This document shows positions 57,543 to 64,000 of a stretch of 64,000 bases of DNA, one piece after another (position 1 is the stretch's first letter; every line of letters starts with the position of its first letter). This DNA comes from Diphasiastrum complanatum. Lineage: Eukaryota; Streptophyta; Lycopodiopsida; Lycopodiales; Lycopodiaceae. The notes below the pieces were generated by a model. That model was not told the DNA's origin and did not search any database. It saw only the letters and a program-made list of their open reading frames with translations. The DNA lies in contig CM055110.1 of NCBI GenBank assembly GCA_029204225.1, positions 16,089,306 through 16,153,305 of the forward strand, given 5' to 3'. The position numbers and the translations under genes were made by a program.

Positions 57543-58883
57543 TCATGGAGGTGATGACTTTCGAGATGATAAATCTTTCTTCACACGTGAAGACTTCCTA
57601 GACGATGATGTTTTACTAGAAATCTGACTTGAAGAATCATTCTCGACTTTTCCTTTACCTTTATCCAATAAGGGTGGCACTTCCTCTGAATCAATCTTTT
57701 GAGGGAGATTTTTCCATTTTAGGACTATATTATAATGTTGCTTAGCTTGTTTCTTCGTCATTGATCTCGTGATCTTGTCTTCCTTTAATATAACTGCTTT
57801 GGGCGGTTTTACTATGAGTTCATCAAGAACATTACACACTCCAAATCTGGTTGGATCCATATGATTTAGAATCTGTTCATCCGTAAGTTCTACATTGCCA
57901 TCATAAGTCAAGGCATGACTCACAGAAATGAATTTATCCTCAATCGGATCTGGTATAGGTTCTATTGATATCCAGGCTACATTCAACACATTCAGTGGAA
58001 ATGTGATTGGTGTATCCAAAGTTAGATCTAATAAGGAAATCTCGCTCAAATCTAATTGATTATCTTGTTGACACATATATCCTGCTGTACAGTCAATTGT
58101 TGCAAGAGCTTCATTCCAATTGACAATATCTGTTTGAGAATCGTAATGAACTCCCAAATTTTTCTCTGGTCGATCACAAGTATGATCTGTTGTTGACGAA
58201 TTGTCATCCTCTTTTTGAACCACTGCTTTGATAGTCCAAGTTGTAGGATCAATTTTAACTGCACGTTCACGATTTTCAAAAGTGATTTTTCCGATATCCC
58301 AGTTATGAATTACTTGTGCAACTCGTAACCATGGACATCCTAATAGAATTCGGTAGACATTTGGCACTTCTGGTAAGTCCATCACTACAAAAGTAATGAC
58401 GAACTGTACTCCCGCAATTTTGACAGGTATATCTTCCACCATTCCTCGTGGATGAACAGTCGTTTGATCAGCTAGCTTAATAGCAAAAGTAGCAGGCTTA
58501 ATCTTTGTAAGGCCCCATTTTGCACATAGCTTTGTAGAAATCAGGTTAACTCCTAAACCTCCATCTATCACGGCTGTTTCTTTAGAAAATTGTTTATGTT
58601 GTATCGGTAGAGTGATATTCTTTTGTTCACTTTCCCAAGCGGCTCCAACATGGAGTACTTCATTAGATTCTTCAAATCTAGTACAAAAAAGTGGCTCCTG
58701 ATGGACTTCTAATTCTTCTTGAGCTAACTTTTGCGCTAAGACTTCTTTTGCTTTTGGCACCAACTTCAGGAACTCTTTTAATGAGATATTAATCTTGCTA
58801 GACAAAATGTTCATGAGTGGTTCTGTATGCGGTGCTTTTGGTTCAGTCATCTTGAAGGGTTCTTCAAGATGATATTTGATCAT
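57543..58883 (-). CDS. Gypsy Z protease region, open 446-codon frame
   Basis: An open frame from MIKYHLEEPFKMTEPKAPHTEP. VLHVGAAWESEQKNITL precedes the retropepsin, whose active site reads VIDGGLGVNLIS (Asp about 122). DGG in place of D(S/T)G is shared with element V and is known in some plant gypsy lineages. The flap-to-core part follows (VPVKIAGVQFVITFVVMDLPEVPNVYRILLGCPWL), then a long linker with RSMTKKQAKQ and a Ser/Lys-rich end. Frame breaks on both sides separate it from Gag and RT. Confidence 0.8.
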   Translation of the reverse strand: MIKYHLEEPFKMTEPKAPHTEPLMNILSSKINISLKEFLKLVPKAKEVLAQKLAQEELEVHQEPLFCTRFEESNEVLHVGAAWESEQKNITLPIQHKQFSKETAVIDGGLGVNLISTKLCAKWGLTKIKPATFAIKLADQTTVHPRGMVEDIPVKIAGVQFVITFVVMDLPEVPNVYRILLGCPWLRVAQVIHNWDIGKITFENRERAVKIDPTTWTIKAVVQKEDDNSSTTDHTCDRPEKNLGVHYDSQTDIVNWNEALATIDCTAGYMCQQDNQLDLSEISLLDLTLDTPITFPLNVLNVAWISIEPIPDPIEDKFISVSHALTYDGNVELTDEQILNHMDPTRFGVCNVLDELIVKPPKAVILKEDKITRSMTKKQAKQHYNIVLKWKNLPQKIDSEEVPPLLDKGKGKVENDSSSQISSKTSSSRKSSRVKKDLSSRKSSPP

Positions 58884-58920
58884 TCATATCCGTACATAAA
58901 TTTTTTGGCGACTGCAATGG

Positions 58921-60580
58921 TTAAGAATGAACTTCAGTTGTTGTTTTAGCAACTTCAATCTCCTCTTCTTCTTGCAAATGTTTGATCCACTGTCTCATAT
59001 CCTGATATCTTCGTTTTTCTGTATTAAGATTTGGATAGACTCCCGATGTTGTTGGTATATCATTCAATGGTATAGAATCAGCAGGTACTGGATCCATTAC
59101 TGGTTCTTTCTGCTTCTGTGCTCTGGTGACCACCATCAAGGTTGTGCTTGGTTTATTTTGGGCTACTGGTCTTTGCTTAGTTGTTATCAAATTTACAGGT
59201 GTTGTAGCTGGCGGTGGCTTCGGTCTTGCTGGAAAGTCTTTATAGCAATGTCTGTAACCACAATCACGACATAATGGTACAAATTTTTCTTTATTTGGGC
59301 ATTCTGCAACTCTATGATTTTCTCCACATGCAAAGCATCCGAGTGGTGCTCTGGTCCAATTTCTGGAGGCTTGTTGTTGAGCAGCAGCATAAATGGCATA
59401 TTGTTTTGAAGATCCACTTGCTTGATCATTTCCATAGTTTCATTGCTCAGATTTCCATTAGGTTCTGGTTCCATCAAATTGGTTGGAGGAGCGGAGTGCT
59501 TTGGTGGGGCAGGTAAAGCTAAACGTTCCGGGTATCCAAGAACAGATTGTCGTGGTCTTACTACTGGATTACCTCCATACTGTGGTTTTCGATATCCATC
59601 TGGGCATACCGTTGTTGAATTACCCGAGGGTTGAAGTTGCAAAGGGCAATCTCATGATCCGATGAATTACACAGATGGCAAACACTGATTTCCATTCATT
59701 TTTTCAATCGAGGACACGCGTTCACTGTGTGATTTCCTGTACAAATAGAACACCAAACATTTTCCCTGGTAGGAAAATTCTTTGCAAGCTTTTTAGGTTC
59801 CTTGTTTGCTTCCCCGTGGAGATTTTCCAATGCTTTGATCTTCTCATCAAATTGCAACTGCAACTTCTCCATCTGTTTCTGCTGGTTCTTCCCAAGTTTC
59901 TCGAACTCATTGAGCATCATTTCTGCAGTAGCATTGGCATTCATTGATTCAATAGTGGTGGATGTCGTAGTAGTCTACCCTGCTGTATAAGGCAACATAC
60001 TGATATTTGGCTCTTCATCTGAATCTTCATCCTCCTCCCAAATTGCATCGTCCATAGCATTTTGCAAGAGTGCATACTCATTATGGCATTTCAACTCACG
60101 TCTGATCCATTTAGGTAGACCTGACAAAAACCACATAATCATGGCATTTTTGTTAATTAGCTCAGGTTCGCATTCAGATCTAAGACGTTTCACCCGTTCA
60201 ATGTAATCTCGAACCATTTTCCACTTTCCCATTTTAGTTTTACTTAAAAGTAGGAAAGGGTCTTCCATAAACTTTCATGGTTTGAACCGTGTGATCAGGG
60301 CTCGCTTAACAACCTCCCAGTATGTATGCTCAATTTCATCTTGATTATAGTACCAATCTTGTGTTGCGTCTATTAAGGCCATAGGAAACAGCTTAAGTTT
60401 ATCTTGAGGATAGATCTCACCATAGACTTCACAGGATTTAGCATAGATCTGAAGAAATCTAACTAGATCTAATAATCCATTATATTTAGGTAAATCCAAT
60501 CGGGGTGCTCTTCTAACAATAATTGGATTGACTTCATGTGGAGCACCTTCAAGAGTAGCTCCAGGGGCAGCCATCTTCAC
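58921..60580 (-). pseudogene. Gypsy Z Gag with several zinc knuckles
   Basis: ATG near 60580 or 60574 (MAAPGATLEGAPHE). Conserved Gag parts: RAPRLDLPKYNG, FLQIYAKSCEVYGE, DATQDWYYNQDE, then a TGA near 60273 in a CGA-like context, MEDPFLLLSKTKMGKWKMVRDYIERVKRLRSEC, and a coiled region (EKLGKNQQKQMEKLQLQFDEKIKALENL). It ends in at least three Cys-His clusters: CSICTGNHTVNAC and CFACGENHRVAEC (CX2CX3HX4C) and CHLCNSSDHEIALC (CX2CX4HX4C), plus CRDCGYRHCYKD. Four frames are needed. Confidence 0.85.
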
Positions 60581-60599
60581 AAATTTAGATCAAATAGAT

Positions 60600-61607
60600 A
60601 ATGAGATTGGATCTATATTTTTCAAAAACCTTTCTCAGATTAGATCTACTAGATCTATTTCACTTTTCAAGAATTTGATTCTATATGGTGAAAAACTTTT
60701 TGAAATTCGATCAATCGATACTTCTCAAAAATGATAAATCTCTCAGAATCCAAATCAGAACATATTAGATTTGATCCAAATTTTGACAAAGACTTGATCT
60801 AGAAAATCAAAAACTAAAAATAGGACTGGCGAAGGTTCACTAGGCGAAGGTTGTCTCAGCGAAGGTTCATCAGTGCTATTTTGTAGAAAAACTCTCTGAA
60901 CACTTTTCTGGCAATTTCTAGGGAAATAACCTTTGCCAACCTTTTAGGTAAAAGATCTGACACAGATACAGCTATGGAAAATTGGGCAAAGGTTTCTGAC
61001 ACAAAAAATTATAGTTTTTGTAGTCTGACGAGAGTAAAATTCAAGAATTTCTGTGATCTGATCAAGAAGAATATTTGGCGAACTCAAAAATATTATATTA
61101 CTATAAATAAAATGTTCTGGAATCTCGGCGAAGGTTCTGGCAAAGGTTCAAGAGTGATACTGGTATTTTTGCAAAAAAGTGACTTTTTGACAAAAATATG
61201 ACAACTGATCCTCTGAAAACCTTTCTACTTTTGGTATTATTCTTCGCCTACCTGGTAGTAGATAGATTTTAATCACACCTAAGCACAGTGAATCAGACGA
61301 AGGTTCTTTTTCTATATTTTTAGAGTTTTGACAATTTTTTGAAGGCTTTTCTGATGTTTCTGGAAATCTGTTGGGAATTAATCTTCGCCCTTTAAACTGA
61401 AGGTTTTGTAAGAGGATTGGTGATCTGAATAGCTTTCCCTATTTTAATCAGATTAGATTTCAAACAAGCCAATCCACTCAAATCAAGCAAAATCAATCTC
61501 AAACTAACCCTAAAATGCAGATCTAACACTATTCATGCCACGACAAGATGTCTAATGCAAGCTAACCATCCAACAATCATGCTGCAAACTGAAAAATTGG
61601 CGTAGCT
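60600..61607 (-). other. Leader of gypsy Z with GCGAAGGTT-type motifs
   Basis: About ten copies of (G)GCGAAGGTT or its inverse are scattered from 60825 to 61400: near 60829, 60844, 60859 (three in 35 bases), 61128, 61142 (GGCAAAGGTT) and 61291, with inverse TTCGCC forms near 61242 and 61381 and degenerate AACCTTTGCC near 60929. This parallels the GCGAGAGTT motifs in element V. The rest is AT-rich, without coding. Confidence 0.75.
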
Positions 61608-61624
61608 CCCCGACAACGGCACCA
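61608..61624 (-). other. Primer binding site of gypsy Z
   Basis: Minus strand TGGTGCCGTTGTCGGGG, four bases from the LTR end; similar to the PBS of element V. Confidence 0.85.
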
Positions 61625-61628
61625 AAAT

Positions 61629-61797
61629 TGTTGTGGGTTTCTTTCCTTGCCTAACCTAGATCCAAGATCTAGTCAGTCTAGCATCAAAGGGACGGAGTTA
61701 GTTGTCACGCATAGGTTCGTTCCCATGAGAGCGATAGTTTAGTTCAGATTTCAACATGAATGGAAGATTCACATGTATCTCTACATCCATTAACTTC
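61629..61797 (-). repeat. Gypsy Z 5' LTR, truncated
   Basis: About 168 bp matching 45123-45290, cut at ...CTACATCCATTAAC where copia W begins. The upstream part with any promoter is lost. Confidence 0.9.
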
Positions 61798-63613
61798 AAA
61801 TCCTTCCGGTTGGAAGGTATATAACCCCTCTTCGATGTTGTCGTTGAGAAATGCTATCTTGACACCCATTTGGTGCATTTTGAGGTCTTCTGTGGCTGCT
61901 AACGCAACCAGAGTCTTGATTGACTACATCTTGATGACATGACTAAATTTTTTTTGATAATCCACTCCTTGGACCTGAGTGAATCCTTTAGCCACCAACC
62001 GTGCTTTCCATTTAGCAATGGAACAATCAGAGTTGATCTTCTTCTTGAAGATCCACTTGTTGTCGATAACTCTCTTGTGAGTGGGGAAGTCGACTAGTGT
62101 CCAGGTGTGGTTCGTAAAAAATGAGTTGTACTCACTTTTCGTAGCTTTTTGTCACTTCACAACATCCTTGGAGTTAATTGCTTTGCCTAGGCTCTCTGGT
62201 TCTTCTGATGAAGTCCAAAATGATTGAGGTGTACACCTCTCAGGAACTGTCTGAGTTCGTGAGGATCTGCGGATGTTTGGTTGACCAGGATGCGATGATG
62301 CTTCTTCTTGAATTTCTCCAGATTTGTTCAAGCTCGCTTGATCTGGTCTGATGATAGGTACTGTCGGCTGCTCGGCTTCTGTAGCTGTAGCTACAAATTC
62401 TGTAGAAGAAACATCAACGTTGGAAAAATCCATGCTACATAAAATAGGATGAATGATATAACATCGTTTATCAATGGCTGTTTGAAATCATAGTATGTAT
62501 GTTATTGAAATATTACATCCCTAGAGACAAATACTACATTGGTGGATGCATCATAAACTTTCTAAGCTATATGTTCATCAGGATAGCCAATGAAAATACA
62601 TTTAATTGTCCTATGATCCAGCTTCTTCCTAAGCTGTTTAGGAATGTGAACAAAACATATACAACCAAAGATTTTTAAATGGATGACACTAGGCTTGTGC
62701 CCATGCCAAACTTCATAAAGAGTTTTATTGTTGACGGCTTTGGTGCTGGATTTGTTCTACATGTGATAGACTGTGGAAGTATCTTCTGCCCAAAACTTCG
62801 CAGGTAGGTGTGCTTGATGTAGCATGGATCTAGCTGAGTTGAGAAGAGTTCGATTCTTCCTTTCTGCAATCCCATTTTGTTGAGTTAAATAGGAAGTGTG
62901 AAATGTCTTCTAATACCATGTTCAGCCATGTAGCCGGACATCTCGTTAGAGAAGTATTCGTCGCCACCGTCATTTCGGAGTGCTTTTACTTTTCTAGACG
63001 TTTGTGTCTCAGCCATGGCCTTGAATCTCTTGAAGCATTCAAAGGCTTTAGATTTGTGCTTAATGAACATGACTGTAGACCATCCAAAATAATCATCTAT
63101 GAAAGTGATAAAATAGATTGCATCTCCTAAGGACAGAGTTGGCATTGGACCACAAAGATCACTATCTACAAGATCCAATACATGTTTTGTTTTGATGGAA
63201 TGTGATTTGGGAAAGTTGCTTCTAGAGTGTTTTTCATAGACGCATGATTCACAAATGAAAGATTTTCTATCTAATGAAAAAGGAAAATACAATCCATCAA
63301 CTAAGTTATCACAACACATATAGGAAAGTGATCTTGTATTCACGTGTCCAAATCGACTATGCCACAGAATAGCATTATCGTTTTCATGAGAGATGCTAGC
63401 TAATGCAACTGAATTAGAGGTTACGTAAAGATTTTTTACTCTAGTGCATGTAGTTAGAGTAGTATCTTCCTCGAATATTGTACACTGCTTAGATGAGAAA
63501 GTAACAGTGTAACTTGCTAAAATTAGCAAATTCTCTTGTCTTTTAGCTTTTGAAATTATTATTTTGAGAAATTTAGGCACATTTTGGCTTGCCATAATGG
63601 TGAAGGAATCCAA
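61798..63613 (-). pseudogene. Copia W remnant (integrase to RT)
   Basis: On the minus strand: a frame of up to 242 codons starting near 63613 (MASQNVPKF...) with WHSRFGHVNTRSLSYM, SFICESCVYEKHSR, LDLVDSDLCGPMPT and FIDDYFGWSTVMFIKHKSKAF, up to GGDEYFSN. It then breaks near 62885. Next come the integrase end (SSVIHLKIFGCICFVH-like near 62690), a linker frame 62433-62152 (RRSSRTQTVPERCTPQSFW), and RT start (WTLVDFPTHKRVIDNKWIFKKKINSD...KARLVAKGFTQVQGVDY) ending in FLNDNIEEGLY at the gypsy Z junction. Gag, protease and RT core are absent. It is a lineage distinct from K, X and Y. Confidence 0.85.
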
Positions 63614-64000
63614 GGGAAAAAGAAAAAAGCGAACCAGATTCTACTAGGCCAAAAAAGTTAAACTCACCCAAGACCAAGATCCTGATTTTATTGTGGGACC
63701 TAAAGATCTCACACATTCCTCAAATGAGCTTGATGGAGGTCAAACCTGCACTCCTGAAACTCTTTCCAGTTCCAAAACCATATGAAGCCAGAAAATGGTG
63801 AAAGCTCGAAGAACCCCTTCTGAAGATCTGTAGGTTCCAAGATTACCTTTTTCCACTTCGCCAATATGCCACCATAGTGTAGTACGAGTTATGGACTCAA
63901 CTCATTACATTCGCCACGTCTTTTTAAAATTACTTTATTTTATGCATAAGCAGGTCTTGGGCCTTTTTTATTCATTATTAACACTTAGACTATGTGGTTG
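63614..64000. other. Unassigned sequence at the window end
   Basis: No coding similarity recognised. It may be the leader or LTR of copia W, but no PBS or LTR terminus was found. Confidence 0.4.

Larger units (their letters stand above)
55250..61797 (-). mobile_element. Gypsy Z, 5' part (LTR stub to first half of integrase)
   Basis: On the minus strand: truncated LTR (61797-61629), PBS (61624-61608), a motif-rich leader, Gag (60580-59000), protease region (58883-57543), RT-RNase H (57466-56000) and integrase N-terminal half (55949-55250). With the C-terminal half and LTR at 45123-46040 it makes one element. It contains several stops and frameshifts and is inactive. Its Gag, protease and leader resemble element V. 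Confidence 0.92.

Noticed and set aside
59214-59665. Plus-strand frames opposite the Z Gag
   Set aside because: They are antisense shadows of the Gag zinc-knuckle region.

Overview
Eukaryotic land-plant nuclear DNA. The evidence is a spliced NPF/PTR-type transporter gene at the left end, Ty1/copia elements primed from the initiator-tRNA-Met site (TGGTATCAGAGCC-like PBS), and Ty3/gypsy elements with TGGCGCCGTTG / TGGTGCCGTTG PBSs of the plant type. There is no bacterial gene organisation. Species cannot be named; a repeat-rich, large-genome plant is the most I can infer. Many open frames here are retroelement fragments. Family letters (K, S, T, U, W, X, Y = copia; V, Z = gypsy; R = dispersed repeat) are my own labels.

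Layout. 0.29-0.78 kb: foldback repeat with a minisatellite loop. 1.67-3.67 kb: three exons of the NPF transporter, the only likely host gene; its short first exon is not found. 4.96-11.39 kb: element K, a complete copia on the minus strand with LTRs that read identical, a matching GGCAC target duplication and one uninterrupted 1317-codon gag-pol. 11.63-14.86 kb: element S, a gag-protease copia lacking most of pol and nearly all of its 3' LTR. 15.0-17.05 kb: two (GA/CT)n arrays and dispersed repeat R. 17.05-20.33 kb: element T, missing gag-to-integrase. 20.4-22.9 kb: decayed element U and a TCGAC-rich minisatellite. 23.48-23.87 kb: a second foldback. 24.50-34.16 kb: X-family copia pieces, one LTR of which is split by gypsy V (24,659-30,639, TSD GAAAT). 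34.2-44.4 kb: Y-family copia pieces including a three-LTR tandem array, plus R and small X fragments. 45.1-61.8 kb: gypsy Z, whose integrase is broken in two with 9.2 kb of rearranged X and Y copia between the halves. 61.8-63.6 kb: decayed copia W.

Most notable signal: 31-55 kb is not simple nesting. Four pairs of sequences that should be adjacent are separated: gypsy Z integrase at 46,040/55,250; an X-family polyprotein at the same two points; an X integrase at 46,975/32,898; and a Y integrase, interrupted by an X insertion with its 5-bp target duplication, at 34,160/51,918 on opposite strands. Two overlapping inversions restore all four; one inversion plus capture of a circular copia DNA also could. 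Mis-assembly must be excluded. Second signal: both gypsy families carry many short GCGAGAGTT / GCGAAGGTT-type motifs in both orientations in their untranslated leaders. Third: several copia LTR families share a palindrome centred on CACGTG.
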